From Tamarix chinensis (lineage: Eukaryota; Streptophyta; Magnoliopsida; Caryophyllales; Tamaricaceae), in NCBI GenBank assembly GCA_030549775.1, contig CM060174.1, positions 27,656,117 through 27,720,116 of the forward strand: a stretch of DNA of 64,000 bases. The letters are read 5' to 3'. Below, one piece after another: positions 22,843 to 36,434 of the stretch (its first letter is position 1; each line of letters opens with the position of its first letter). Made by a program: the position numbers and the translations under genes. The notes under the pieces are model-generated. The model saw only the letters and a program-made list of their open reading frames with translations, did not search any database and was not told the DNA's origin.

Positions 22843-23399
22843 ATTCTTAAATAATTCTAAACTCAATCTAAGGTTTAGGGGAATAAGATTCAATCTCTTC
22901 TTCAAGAATTCATCAAGAACTCATCAATAACTCATCAATAACTCATCAATAGTTAAGAAATTGAAGAGATATTCATGAAATTGAATTGGGAAATCCACTA
23001 TTGGAATGAAATTTATTCATGCCACATGTGAACATAGAAGGAAGAGATATGTTTAAGTTGTTTATAGAAGTAATGCAACAATGAACACAACAAACAAGCA
23101 AACAAAATAAGGTAACTCAAGCATAATTGTGTAAGTTGTAAGAGCACCTTTAAAACCATATAGAATAATGCAAAGATCAATATGGAATATTGGTTCAAAA
23201 TCAAGGACAAATAAGAGCCCTCCACACGCTACCACAAGATAACTAAATAGAAGAAGGTGAAGAAGAAGAAAGTGTAGCAGATGATTGGAAGTAATGATCA
23301 ACTCCTAAAAGACACAATGATGATTAGGATAAGGGCCTTATATTTAACCTTACAAATATTAAGAGAAGTATGGAACCCAAAGTATATAGAGTCGCAACA
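22843..23399 (+). other. Leader of E before gag
   Basis: Untranslated leader with the triple phrase AACTCATCAATAACTCATCA at about 22917-22955 and no recognisable coding sequence. The small frames on the minus strand here are shadows. Confidence 0.5.
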
Positions 23400-24030
23400 G
23401 ACTATATATGCTATATTTGATTATAAGGAGCTTAATGATGAGAAGATTTGAAACCTTATCACTTTAAAACTCAAAAAATTTTCAATGAATAGGTATGAAA
23501 ATTTCAAGAGGGCACATGATAATGAAGGCAAGGAAAATATTAAATCATGTAGGCAGTTGAAAAACAATTTCAAGAGGAAATTTGTGCCTAAAGAGTTTGA
23601 AGAAGGAAATTTTACTAAGATGATAATACATAAGCAAGGTTTTATAGTGTGGACTATGTTATATAACTTTGTAGGTTGGAGTTGTATTGTGATGTTCAAT
23701 AGAGGAAGGAAAAAAGGGGTGCAAAATTCCTTGATGTTATTATTTTAAACATAAGGGAGAAGGTGGAAGTTTATATATATGATAAACTTAAAGATTTGGT
23801 CAAATTGTCTCTTAAGTTTGAGAAGCCATTGGGATGTGCCAAGGTAATGTAAAACCATAAATCCCAACCATTTTCAAGCCTCAATAAAATGTAAGTTCCA
23901 ATTTTGAAAAAAAAGGAAGGGGAATGGATTATGGGATGTATAAGGTGACTGAGAAGTTAAACAAGTAATGCTACGTGTAGATATTATAGACATTTTGTTA
24001 GAGATTTTCCAAATCAAAAGGCTTTGACTT
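23400..24030 (+). pseudogene. gag of E with zinc-knuckle remnant
   Basis: LKLKKFSMNRYENFKRAHDN and KSCRQLKNNFKRKFVPKEFE follow the plant gag pattern of aliphatic-KLRK, W/YENLKR, W..MK..LK.KF.P. The longest clean piece is 23485-23748. Near 23965-24020 a degraded CCHC knuckle reads CRYYRHFVRDFPNQKAL, with the first Cys and the last one lost. Several stops lie between. Gag would build the particle; here it is dead. Confidence 0.75.
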
Positions 24031-24102
24031 TGAGGGTCATTTTGAATATGGAACCTTTTACTGATTTTCATATCGAGGTGGAGGTTGAGGAGAGTAAAAT
24101 AA

Positions 24103-24515
24103 TTGAAAATTCATATGGAGAAGAAGAGCAAGTGTGTTATGATGTGTGATAGATATTGTAACTGCATTCATGGTATTCTTCTCAAAACGAAAAAAATTTC
24201 AAGACCAAGTGCAAGGTTAGTGAAAATGTCTAAAAGTTCATTGTTGATATTGTTTCATGCACAAATGTTTCTTGTGAAGGTATGGTAAGCAAACTTGGAT
24301 TAAAGACTACAAAGCATCTAACACCATACTCCTTACAAAGGCTCAATAAGGACAAAGGTGTGAGGGTTCCTAATCAAGTTCTTACATTCTCTAAGATTGG
24401 TAATTATGTTGATGATGTTTCATGTGATAAATTACCAATATGTGCATGCCATATCTTATTGGTGAGGTTGTGGAAATATCATAGAAAAGTTTCATTTAAT
24501 AGAGTCCTTAATTAG
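24103..24515 (+). pseudogene. Protease of E
   Basis: Two frames, 24103-24288 and 24282-24515, cover a retropepsin relic. VSKLGLKTTKHLTPYSLQRL matches the region after the active site, VLTFSKIGNYVDDVSCDKLPI follows, and CACHILLVRLWKYHRKV replaces the usual GRPW motif with VRLW. The active-site Asp-Gly segment falls at the frame break and is not readable. Confidence 0.7.
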
Positions 24516-24739
24516 TATATAATGCGTAAAGGAAAGAAGATATTTTATGTGAAGTTTATTGTTGAGTTATAGGACGAATATAAAGAGGGTAAAAGGGGCA
24601 TGAGTTCAAAATCTTTTTTCTTCAAGAGCTTGCCATGGTTAAGTTCATAAAAAAGTAAGATTTTTGCTATGCATCGGTAGTGAAAAATGCATAGTAAGGG
24701 GGATATATAACAACAATTCAAAGGTAGCTAATATTTTGG

Positions 24740-25440
24740 ATAATTTTAGTGATGTGCTTCTAGAAGGCTTTTCACCTGGATTACCACATTGAAATCATGA
24801 AAGACATTTAGCATGCCAAGAGCTCCTTTTCTAAACAAAGTGGCTTTATAAATAAAATACTATAGAGTCTAAGGATCATCAAAGGCAAATTCAAGAGCTT
24901 TTGGACAACGATTATGTAGGGGAAAACGTGAGTCCTTGATGTGTTCCATCTTTTCTAGTGCTTAAAAATGATGGAATGTGGAAGATGTGGATTAATTTAA
25001 AGGAAGTAAACAATATCAAGTATGGATTTCCAATACCAAGGCTTGATGATGTGTTGGATGAGATATAGGGGGTTAGATTCTTTCCTAAAATTAACTTGAG
25101 GATTATCTATCATTAAATGAGAATAAGAAAATTTGGTGATTTGAACATAGCTTTAAAGACTAAATATGGTATATATGAGTAGTTTTTGATGTGTATTTGG
25201 CTTTGTAAAGAACTAAGGTCCTCTAATAAGACTGATGAATGAGGTACTAAGACCATTCTTAAGTGATTTTGTGGTTGTCTACCTTGATAATATTTTGGTT
25301 TATAGTGAGAGTAAAAAGGATAATATAATCTACTTTAGAAGAATTTTTGAGCATCTAAGGGAGGTGAATATCTATGGAAAACTTGGTAATTGTGGCTTTA
25401 TAATAGAGAGTGGCATTCCTTGATAATTGTTTTTAGTGGA
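24740..25440 (+). pseudogene. Reverse transcriptase of E
   Basis: A run of broken frames keeps the RT order: VPSFLVLKNDGMWKM, FPIPRLDDVLDE (about 25025-25065), TKYGIYE and then the open piece 25235-25423 with MNEVLRPFLSDFVVVYLDNI. The catalytic box is YLDN rather than YLDD, so the second Asp is lost, followed by LVYSESKKDNI and HLREVNIYGKLGNCGF. It is homologous to the minus-strand RT at 14801-15262. Confidence 0.82.
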
Positions 25441-25449
25441 GAAGAGGTA

Positions 25450-26120
25450 AGAGTTGATCCATAAAAAAATTGAAATAATAACTACACGTCCTAAGCCTTC
25501 AAATGTACATGAAGTTAGAAGTTTCCATGGCTTGGCATCATTTCATCAAGGAATTATCAATAATTGCGAGTTTTATTAGACAAATCATGAAGAAGGGAGA
25601 ATTCAAGCAGAGTGAAGCTGCTACAAAGGTATTTGAAGAGTTAAATAAAATCTTTCTAATTCACTAGTGTTATCCTTACCTAGTTTTGATAAATTATTAG
25701 AAGTAACTCGTGATGTTGGTGGTGAGGGATTGGAGGTGTTCTTTCACAATAGAAGAGACCTAGTACATTCTTCAGTGAGAATTTGAATGGTGCAAAGCTC
25801 AATTATTAAACTTATGATAAGGAGTTCTATGTTATCATAAGGTTCTTAGAGAATTGTAGTTACTACTTGTGACCAAAGGCATTTTTTCTATATTCAGATA
25901 ATTTATAGTGGGTGAGCCTCTTATACATCATTTTGCTCTATACTAAGTACTTAGATAACAATGCAATTACAAATTCACTTTCTAGGAGTAACATGGTACT
26001 TGTAGTTATGGATATACAAATACTTGTGTTTGAGATGATGAAGGACCTATACCTTAAGTATGAAGATTTGTTGAATTTTATGAAGCTTATAAGAAGAACA
26101 AAAGTAATGGGGTATATGTG
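25450..26120 (+). pseudogene. RNase H and connection region of E
   Basis: After RT come degraded matches to the tether (VRSFHGLASFHQG, about 25513-25555) and RNase H (LVLSLPSFDKLLEVTRDVGG, with the first Asp changed in context). The open piece 25912-26121 corresponds to the end of RNase H and the start of integrase. Stops are frequent. Homologous in order to 14440-14800 on the other strand. Confidence 0.65.
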
Positions 26121-26129
26121 ATACAAGAT

Positions 26130-26435
26130 GGCTTTCTATTCAAGAAACCTAGATTGTTGTGATTTTCTAATTAAAGAGATGTATGAAGGTGGAATAGAAA
26201 GCTATTTTAGAGTGAACAAGGCCTTTGAGCTAATTCAATAGCACTTCTATTAGCTAAGGATATTTAAGGGTATGCAAGTTATAGATGGAAGATGTGCTAC
26301 AAGTCAAAAGAGCTAGAGCTTCTTCAACAAATGACTTTGTGTTCCATTAACCATGTCTACTCCATTATGATAATGTCTTATAATAGACTTCATACTTGGT
26401 TTACTAGAGAATCAGATAGAAAAGCATTTAATTAT
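26130..26435 (+). pseudogene. Integrase of E, N-terminal part
   Basis: Degraded zinc-binding domain (EMYEGGIESYFRVNKAFELI, then RCATSQKS) and the lead-in to the core, IDFILGLLENQIEK. The frame is cut at 26435 by insertion F and resumes at 50578 in the same phase. The five bases ATTAT before the break are repeated after it. Confidence 0.75.
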
Positions 26436-29400
26436 TGCAACACCCCCATTTTTAGTAAAAAAATCTATTTTATGGAAGCATAATTTACAAAAATAGTAGG
26501 TGTTACCACCATAGTTAGCATAAGTTTGATCTCCTTACTTTCCTAATGCCAAATAATAAGGTTAAAACAAGTTAGATAAAAAAAAATAATTATAAAAAAC
26601 ACAAAATAATAAAAATAAAGGTTTATAAGTAATACAACCTCCACAAAAAAGGCTAAATAAAGTATATTGGGGACCAAAGAGTCTAAGGAAAAACTAATGA
26701 AGAAAGAACACACAATGGTACAACACCAATTTTCCTTTACACTCAAATGAATTAAAATCTATAATAATAATAAAAATTAAATATCATAGAACTAGGGACC
26801 CTCAATCTCCCTGTCATCTTAACCCTCAAGATAACGCTCCTCAAATGCTTAAACCATAACATATTACACATCTACTCATATGAAAAATGGTAGTATTAGT
26901 ATGATTTCCTCATACTAAGTAAATCACAACATCACAAAAGAGGTAGCATGATCACATTACACACAACACAAACAAAAAATGATTTGAATATAGTATTCAC
27001 ATGACACAATAAGAAAGGGTATACATGCTTCCATAATTTCAGCACAACATTGCTCATTAATCAAGCCTTACTAAGACCAACAACAACCAAATTTTCAAAA
27101 CATAATTAAACTAATCTCAAAGTAAAACCCTAATCTAATGATTAAGAAGAGTTATTAGTGATCCATCCAAATTAATTTGAAGCCAACAAATTATATTATT
27201 GAGAGAAATACAATCCTATAATCTAAAGAAATGATTGTTATGGCTAATAATAAATCAATAAATCAAACCACTAACCTACTGACATAATGTCAGAGAGGTT
27301 GCATGACGTCAAGTAATGTATAATAAATAACTTTTTGACACATCACAAAAGTCACACAAATTAAGCTGTGTCTACATAACCTCAACACTCAAGTTCTTAA
27401 TTATTTATACCCCCATAGGGTTTGCGATTCCTTATGACTATAAATGAGCCAATTGAATCAAATTTCTAACTATGCACTGGTAACTCTATCAAAGCACGAG
27501 ATCCCTTGCCAAACTCATAAGTCTTTCACTTTAAATACTTAGTATTTTATTTAAGTTAAGATTATTATTCTTGAAACAAAAATAAGTCCTATCTCAACTA
27601 TCAAATCAACTAAGGACAATAAGGGCCATCATAATCGACGCCATCACAGCCTTAGGTTACGCTTTGTGTCATAGCCTGAACAATCAATTCAACCATCCCA
27701 TTTCCATCTCATATTAATAATTTATTCCAAATTATTCCAAGACCAACTCTAAGGTTAGATAAGGCCAACAAGGTATATAACCATAATGAAGATAATAACA
27801 TATCCAAAAATGTCCCAAAGGATGGTGGGTGAACCACACAAATCAAGAATTAAATAAGTTCTATTAATAAATTGTGCAAGAAAAAATAAGGGCATTTGGT
27901 CAACCATTATGGCATATCAATTGACCTGTTATTAAGCTTAGTTAGTTAATTGATAGGTCATGGAAGTTAACTGAATAATCAAAACACACATTGAATATTA
28001 TAAACAATCACTTGATCAAAGTGTGACTACAATTGACCAAATGAGAGCCAAGAATCAATTGGTCAATTAAGAACACACATTGATTGATGGTACACATGGA
28101 CACATTAGCTGATATGGCCTATCAATCAATTGAAGGTACAATTACCCAAAACTCCTTTTAAAAAAATTAATACAAGCATTATTAAATATTCAAAATCATA
28201 ACACCCTTGGAAAAACAACCATTTCGACAACTTCAGACTAATTATAACATGCTCAACACCAACTAATGCTTTTAAAAATCATTAAATCACAAGAATCATG
28301 ATGCCATATCAAATCAATTATAAGGATTGAAAACTTAAAGCGTGCCATCTAATCTACCATTTCACACACATACTCCATCATATTTTAAATATAATGATAA
28401 CATACATAAAAATTACTTTCCAACATGTTATAATACATAAAATTTCACATAAGAACATAATATCATATTTTTTTTCACTTTCTAGTATAAGAAAATAAAA
28501 ATTACCATACATAAGCCTAGTAATATTCTATTCTAAAATAAATCATCATGCTTGCACCCAAATTCTACTATCTACCTATAAGGTATCACACAAAATCAAA
28601 ACCAAAAAATATTCTCCAAGGGACCTTAAGAGTTGTTTAAACAGATGATGCCCAAAAAAATATATTAGCACTAATTCAACATAATTAGTGACTAAAAAAA
28701 GAATGATAGTAAGGAAAAACTAAAGCATGGAACTATGCAAGGTTGGAGCTAAATCAAGCAACTCACACTACTAACACCTAGAAATGTGAGGTCCTCACAT
28801 AGGGAAGGAGTAGCTATGCTAATACTTCATGTAGAAATGAGGAAGAAATGTTTAGAGCTCACATTATAATTAGTTAGGCTCAAAACTAGCTCATTCTATA
28901 AGTGACTCCCAATGTGAGTTACACATGCTAAAAAAGAGGGAAGAACTTTAGGCACCTCACATTAGATGATGGTTGCACATTAGAGCTCATTCTAAGAATC
29001 TCAATGGTGGTGTACACAATAAAGGAGGGTGGTTGGGGATATTGTTAGTTGTGAGGAAATGTAAGGGGTGGAAGGGAAACAAAGTTTGAGGAGGATGGTG
29101 TTGGTTACTTCCTAAAATACAAGAATGGAAGGAATAAAGGAAACAAAAGTCAGCTTTTGGGTTGAAGATAGAATAAGAAGAAGATAGAAGAAGAAAGGAG
29201 GGAGCTTAGAATGCAAATATTTAAAGACAAAAGTGATGAAGGGGAAAGAAGGATTTTATAGGATAGGAAATCAAAGAATAAAAAGGAGCAGAGTGGAATA
29301 TGGGTTTTATGGGTGATCGGTGGCATGTGGACAGAGGCAATAAGGCATGATAATAGAATTGGTTGCATACATGAAGATGGGAAAACAAGGGTTGGCACAA

Positions 29401-30591
29401 GTGACGAGTATACTGGTTGTTGCATGAGAAAGGAAATGAGCTAGATGGGTAGGGTTTAGATAGCTCGATGCAAGCTCTCTAGTGTGTGTGTGGGTGGGGT
29501 TGGGAAGATCTCTATGGCTGGGCAACTTGAAGGTTGGGTGTGTAGGTTTTTAATAGAGGCACAGGATAGAGAAGAAAGCAACACTACTAAAAGAATTTGA
29601 CTTGGGAGTGATTTCAGCTAAAACTACTTGACTAGCATAAGTAAAAGAGAGAGTACTATGAGGTTAGAGGGTTGGGCTTAAGGGTTAAAATAATGATTTA
29701 GGGTTAAAACTAATAGATAAATACATATAAAAAATATACACCATTATAATATATCATCCTAAAATTCTTCAAACATTTGTTTGAAATTATGTTAATATAA
29801 AATAAAGTGGTTTGGTGTTGGAAAGGATTTGAATTGGATGAAAATGGGGAATTTTAGTGATACCAATAAACTGGTTTCTCAAACTGATCAATTTGTACAT
29901 CCAACAACCATCATTTCATTTATTGTAGAACTAGTCAATTGGTTTCCCTAAACCAATCAATTGGTTAAGTTATGATTCCATAATCCTTTTCTTCTTTGCC
30001 TTAATTCACTTTTCAATGTTTATGAAAACTTCTAATTAAATTCACTTCATGCTAATTAGCATATTTTTATGCTTTGGGATTATTTTTACATTACCTAGAT
30101 CATTCTATGATTTTATTTAGCTAAAAATCTCCCAAATGCACTTTTAAGGTACTTTTCCTCACTTACCACTTCTTGATGCAAAAACATGACCTTATTCATT
30201 TCCAAACATGGTTTTGAGATATGTTTGAGGAGTTTCTTTGAGTTCTTAGAAGTTCCAAAGTCAAACAAGACACTTTCTTGAATTTCAAAGCATAAGTTGC
30301 ATTTTATGCAATTTCAAGAAACCAAACAAGACCTTAATAACATGGCAGCTATGGGATGAGTCAACCTATGTTTTGATGACATGTTGGACGTTATGCCACG
30401 TCATCATGACATGTGTAAGCTGCTGGAACAAGCGCCACGTGGAGTAATGCAAACTAGGGTTTTCTTTGTTAAGGTTATGATTTTATAGCTTATAAGGCAA
30501 CGATTTTTATATGATGTATTGCCATATCATTTAAGTGTAATTACAGGTTGTAATTAGTTGTACTTAATAGCTGGAAGTCGATTTTATGGCC

Positions 30592-30599
30592 TATAAATA
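30592..30599 (+). promoter_or_regulatory. TATA box of LTR G2
   Basis: GGCCTATAAATA lies about 845 bp from the LTR start. Solo LTR H has the same GGCCTATAAATA on the minus strand about 860 bp from its start. Confidence 0.6.
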
Positions 30600-32752
30600 A
30601 GGGTCTTCTCATGTGTAAAAGAGGGTGTTGAGTTTGAGTAAAATTCGTCTCTTTTGAGAGAGTTTAAACCTTCCAATTCTATGTGAGTTGAAAGTGGCCA
30701 TTTTAAGGATTATTTGTGTGTTCCTTTTCTTTGGTTTTAAATCCTATGAAGATTCTTTGTGTTTTCTTTATTTTATTCGTATCAAAGGGTTCATCTTTGT
30801 GAGTTATCTTTGAGATCCATTTAAACATCATCTTTGTGAGGTGTTTAAGTGTTACATTTGTTGCATTTTATCCTACCTTTATTCGTCCATCATCATACTA
30901 CACGAACATCATCATCCATCACCTTTCTTGAGTGGAATTTGTGTGGGTGTTACATATCACTTCTCCTCTCCTCTTACTTTCTCCTTCTCTCCTCTAGCTC
31001 ATGTAAAACTCCATGCTCCAATTATTAATCTATCTAAGTATCATTTTTCATGAATTCAACCTTCCCACCTCATGCTTCATCATTTACTTTTCTTACACGA
31101 ATATACCCAACACTTAGCACCACCTTTACAAGTCCACTCCCTATCTTCTCTCCTCCTTCCTTTTTGGTCGACCATCAAACCTTCCTAGAATTCCTCATCT
31201 AGTTTCCCTCTCCTTTTAACAAGCCTATTAAATTCTCTTTATTTGATCTCCTTTCTCTCTTCTTCCTTTAGTATATTTTGCTAAGTGCGGAGAACCTCTC
31301 TTCTCCTCTTTCCTTTTCTTTTTCCAGTAGAGAACCATATTCTTCTATTTAGGTTCAATTTTCCCTTCTTCTTAATCTTCACTTTATCTATTCTTTGTTA
31401 TTTATAAATAAAGGAGGATTAAAGTTTAAAGAGAGTTGAAGATTTCGTGCTCTTTGAAACTCCTAGCTATCTATCTTGTGAGTTAAGGTTGAGAATTTGT
31501 ACCTATACCCTTCTTCTCTATTTATTCTTGTTTAAAATTATTTTTTAATTGTATTTTACTAATTTTAGATTCTTTATTTCCTTATATAATGAAGGGTATT
31601 ATAGTGATCCATCAAGTTAAATACATTTTCTCTTTGTTAGAAGGTTTACTTTTAGTTAAGAAAAGTCTATATTTTATGATGAGGTTTGGTGTTCATGTCT
31701 GTGTTAGTTAATATCTCATCTACCTATAGAAAATCATGAGTTAGTAGATATATAATAAATCAAGATATGTGTTGTGAATATGGATGGTTGTAAGCATAAG
31801 ATGTGACATTATATGGATCATGTGTTTACATAGGAATTTTGGTGTAGTAACTAAAATTAGGAAGTTATGTGTAGCAAATATGCTTAATATTCTAATCTAA
31901 CTCTATGACTTTAGCTTTCTATCTATGTATAACATGTTTGGTAAAGTTTAGTAGTATGTGGTTGTTAGGACCTTTGTGGTGAATCGAGGATATGTGTGCA
32001 TGGTTGATGTAGACATGAATTTATGAGCTTGACTACAATACCCCAAAATTTAGGGTCTTTAATGTATATTAATATATGCATTTGATTGTGATCTGAGTGT
32101 CTTTGATCTTGTTTTGGATGTGTATTTAAGGTTGGTATGGTTTTAGTTAAGCTTGGCTTGGATTTTGGAAGATAATTTGTTTTAGCTAAAAAGTAATAGA
32201 TTAGTTTGAAATACACTAGTTTTTTCCTTAAAATTGAGTTTTGAAACTCGATGAACCAATTGATTGGTCTGGGGTACCAATCAACTGGTTCGACTAAAGT
32301 AGTTATTCTTTAGGCTCAATTCTCACTACAAATCTTTCCCCAAAAATTTTGCAGCATCATGATTTTTTTTCTCAAAGGTTAGTTGATGATTTTTACAGAT
32401 CTTTTGAGCATAGCTAACCTATTTTATCGATATTCAATGGATTCATGAAGGAAAATTTTCTCCTAAGTCACTTTCATGAATTTAGCAACTTTATCTTTGC
32501 CAGTTACTTTTCTATCTCTTTGGTAAGATTCCTAAGCAAAAGATTTAGCCTTGAAACCTCTAGAGATTTTGGATTCAATTCTCTCTCCTTTTTGTCCTTA
32601 TTTCTTTCTTATGATTTAAAATTTTTAAAGCACAATGTCCTACAACATTTCATTTTTCACTATTTTAGCTCAAAGTAAAAAAGGTGCAGCCTTGAACCTC
32701 CAAAGTGAGAATGTTAAAGCTTGGTTTTAGGTTAGGGTTTGGGTTCTTGATT

Positions 32753-32758
32753 TATAAA
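32753..32758 (+). promoter_or_regulatory. TATA box of LTR G1
   Basis: TTTATAAACCCCATTACC resembles the H and G2 core promoters (TATAAATACCCC) and precedes the pyrimidine-rich tract. Confidence 0.45.
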
Positions 32759-33932
32759 CCCCATTACCCTTTTTTTTATTTATCAAAAATAATTATCAGT
32801 TCTAGTTAAATCCTTCAATTTTCCCACTCCTTCCTTGAACTCCAAACTTCCCGGTTATTGTTCATACTCCTTCTCTCCACATTTTCTTCCTTTGTACTTT
32901 GATTCCAATCTTTCCTTTCTCTTTTATTCTCTTTGCTAGCTCATTATTTTTATATGAAGTAAGACGAGATTTAGAATTAGGAAAAGAGTAAGGGATTACC
33001 TTTCATCTCTTTTGTCCTCTATTTTTCCCTTTCAAATGTGGGTTTGCTCTTATTTCCACTCCTTGTTATATTAATTTAGAGGATCATCTTTTCATGATTT
33101 CATGGTTCTAATTAGTTTTAATCTTTAGTTCTTGAAAGGTGTTCCATTATTAGAAAGGGGTTTAGATTTTAAAAGACTTTTGCTCTTTTTAGTGGGTTGC
33201 TAAGTTATTTTGAGGTATACTACCGTATTCCCTATTCTATAGAAAATGGTATGAACAAGTGAAATTTACATTATATGTTTTAGTAAAAATATTATTTCTA
33301 ATGATAAAAGTGTGTAGAGTAGGTAGATGTGGGATAAATGAAAGAGTTGGTAGCAAGCTTAACTTGATGTCTTTTATGCATAAGCCTCAAAAATATAGTT
33401 TTAGATTTGTAATTACCTTTAATTTTTAACATCTTAAATAACATCATTATGTGTGGTACGATGGATAGATTGTTACATAACGACCTAGCAAGAAGATAAG
33501 GTGATGTATGACTTCCTCACTTTTATTTAATTTTATAAGGTGCAATCATGATTTTATGATGCCATTGATATTCTCAACATGATTATGATTTTCTACATGA
33601 TAATCTATAACTATTTATTGCTAAGAAGAATGATTTACTTATGATTTAGGTTTAGTGTGATTGAGACTATTTTATAGAATGAGTATGTGTTTGATGTGCT
33701 TGGTAGGAGCTATTTTTGCCCTAACCAATCACCTGGTTTGATTGAACCCATCAGCTAGTTGGGTCAACCGATCTACTGGTTACCTTGTGACTTCAATGGT
33801 CTTGGTCTTAGGCTAAACCTATAAATTGGTTTGACTAAACCCAGTAATTGGTTCTCATAACAACCAACTAGTTGAGTTAACTGATCGATGGGTTGGCCAG
33901 TGACTTTAGAGGTCTTGGTCTAGGGTTAAACC

Positions 33933-36275
33933 TGTAACACCCCAAAATTTATAACTGCAAAATTTTGTTTATAGAGTTAAAGTGTGGAAGCTAAAACAAT
34001 AAAAACAAAGGGTGTTACCGCCACACTTGGTACAAGTCTGGTTTCCTCTACAATTCTCGTACCAAGTGTTAAGGCTAAAATCATTAATCCGCTTAAATTA
34101 ATATCATGATTACAAAAATCAAGATAGGGAGAATTTTAGATAAATACTACTAATTAAAAATGACATTATCAGTTTACGAAACTTGAGAGAGAAATCACAG
34201 GAGGACACGAGGGTCCAAATACAACTGAAAATAAGACAACAAAAGAAACACCGGATAGTCCTACACTCCCAAATCCGAACTATCAGCATTTGACTGAGCT
34301 CAGAGGCTGACCTGCAAAGTCCACTGCCCATTGATAGGCAGGGACCCATGAAAATGAACCCTTCAGTACTACAGTACTGAGCAACCCTTTATACTAAACT
34401 AATATGATAAATTAGCATGAACATATGCAAGGCATACAATTAACATGGTATAAAATATATACATATACATACGATGATTGAGATACAATAATCACTCAGA
34501 TGATCAATTTCCATCAAGGTCACGTACTACTCATTTTCATTCATCGAAATTAACTGAACTTATTAAAGAACATACTAGAGATACTATTACTCTCTGATGC
34601 AATAATTAAAACCCAACTTCAGCATAATTCACGTCTTAGCATAACTCCCAACCAATTACATATATCATAGGTGTGTTCATAGGTATAATTTACTAAGATA
34701 TATATCATCCCAGACATACTTACAGGTACAGCATAATAAATCCATAATGTCACAGGTAAACTTACAGATACAGCATAATAAGACCCAAAATATCATAGGT
34801 ATGCTCACAGACATAAAACTAACATAGGTAGGCATGAAGGCTGCTACCAAATCCATAGGTAGGCATAAAGACTACTACCGAAACCACAGAAAACCTCAGG
34901 TAGGCACGAAGGCTGCTACCGAAACCAAAGGTAGGCACAAAGGCTGCTACTGAAACCACAGAAAACCTTATGTAGGCACGAAGGCTGCTACCGAAACCTC
35001 AGGTAGGCACAAAGGCTACTACCGAAACCAAATAAAACCTCAGGTAGGCATGAAAGCTACTACCGAAACCTCAGGTAGGCACAAAGGCTACTACCGAAAC
35101 CACAAAAAACCTCAGGTAGGCATGAAGGCTACTACCGAAACCATAGGTAGGCACGAAGGCTACTACCGAAGCTACAAGTAGGCACAAAGGCTGCTACCAA
35201 ATAATCCAATAATCTAATAATCATTATTTCCGTCAAATCATATCATTTCCATTTTTATTTACTTTCTCGAGAGGAGATCAATCAACTTGAAGACACAAAG
35301 ATACTCCAGTCATACCGGCACAACAAGGCAACACAGTATCCTACCGAATATCAACCCAAGGAGGTACCCTGGTCGCACTGGTACACGAAGGTAACACAGT
35401 ACCCTACCGACAAGGATACCTAATCCATAAGTATGCATACCCTGTATTAGTCCGTAGAACAAAATAGAGTAAGATGTAGGGCCTGACTAGGGCACTAAGG
35501 TACACCAAAAAAAATCCATATCAACCGTGGGCTAAATCACGTCATTAGGGTAGCGACCCCTAAGAGCCACCATTCCCGATCTCGAGGTCTTTCACTTTAA
35601 GTATTAGTGTTTTATTAAAGTGACCATGGAATCACATATAATACAGATAAATTCAATTATCATACTTAACCGTTCTTACTTATTTCTAATCATTTGGGAC
35701 AACAATAATCAAGGTCGAGTTCAAAGCCAACATGAAAATATATTAAGGCCATCCTAGGCTTAATTATTCACATCTGGATATATTAGGCCAAAAAAGATAA
35801 AAACACCCTCAAGACTAACATTTCCAGATTATCATCTATTTAAATACAAATTCCATTTTGATTTATTCATTTGCCATAAAAAGGCTAAAACACCATAAAT
35901 AAGTTATTTCTTACGCGATTTAAATTATCAAATATAAATATAGTTTGGGAAAAATTATTGGAATTTGGGTAAGTTTAAAAATAGTTGGAAAGAGTAAAAT
36001 AATCGAGAATAATTTTTAGGAAATTAATTTTAGGTTACAAATCAAAAGATTATTAATAACATAATTTAAAATAAGATTTACGGGTATAACTAGAATTAAA
36101 TTAAATAATCTAATTTCTATTAAAAATTTAAGTTGATTAAATTTATAATTAAACCGTTGAAATAATACAAAAAATAATAACATTTTTAAAATTAAACCTC
36201 CTAAAATAATAATTATAATTAATTATACGATTATAAATTTATAATTATGGTTTTGAAAAATGGGGTATTATATCA
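33933..36275 (-). mobile_element. LTR A (3' LTR of the composite), R tract deleted
   Basis: On the minus strand it runs from TGATATAATACCCC at 36275, next to the polypurine tract, to GGGGTGTTACA at 33933. It has the usual U5 landmarks and an 11-unit minisatellite. It lacks the TATA box and the pyrimidine-rich tract; sequence jumps from U3 near 35900 to a part that aligns with B at about 39400, suggesting an internal deletion. Confidence 0.8.
34827..35198. repeat. Minisatellite of LTR A, 11 units
   Basis: Eleven copies of GTAGGCACGAAGGCTGCTACC with alternating spacers (CGAAACCTCAG or CGAAACCACAGAAAACCTCAG), giving steps of about 29 and 45 bp. The inverted counterpart in arm B has only six copies. 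Confidence 0.9.
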
Positions 36276-36434
36276 CTACCCCCTTAAAAACAGACTTCAT
36301 CCCCGAAGTCTACGCGGAACTACTCGAAAACGTGCTAGGATACGTAAGGTACCCGGAGGAGAAACTACCCCCTTAAAACAAAACCTATTTATGCGAGAAC
36401 GCTATGAAAACACATAAAGCACGAAACCAACATC
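36276..36434 (-). other. Polypurine tract and 3' end of pol of element A
   Basis: Minus-strand TTTTTAAGGGGGTAG touches the LTR start. Upstream of it GACTTCGGGGATGAAGTC resembles the conserved end of chromovirus pol. A second copy of the AAGGGGGTAG motif lies about 90 bp upstream (near 36366). Protease, RT, RNase H and most of integrase are missing. Confidence 0.65.

Noticed and set aside
34827..35198. Regularly spaced repeats resembling a CRISPR array
   Set aside because: Units are degenerate, spacers are themselves repeated, there are no cas genes, and the host is a plant LTR.
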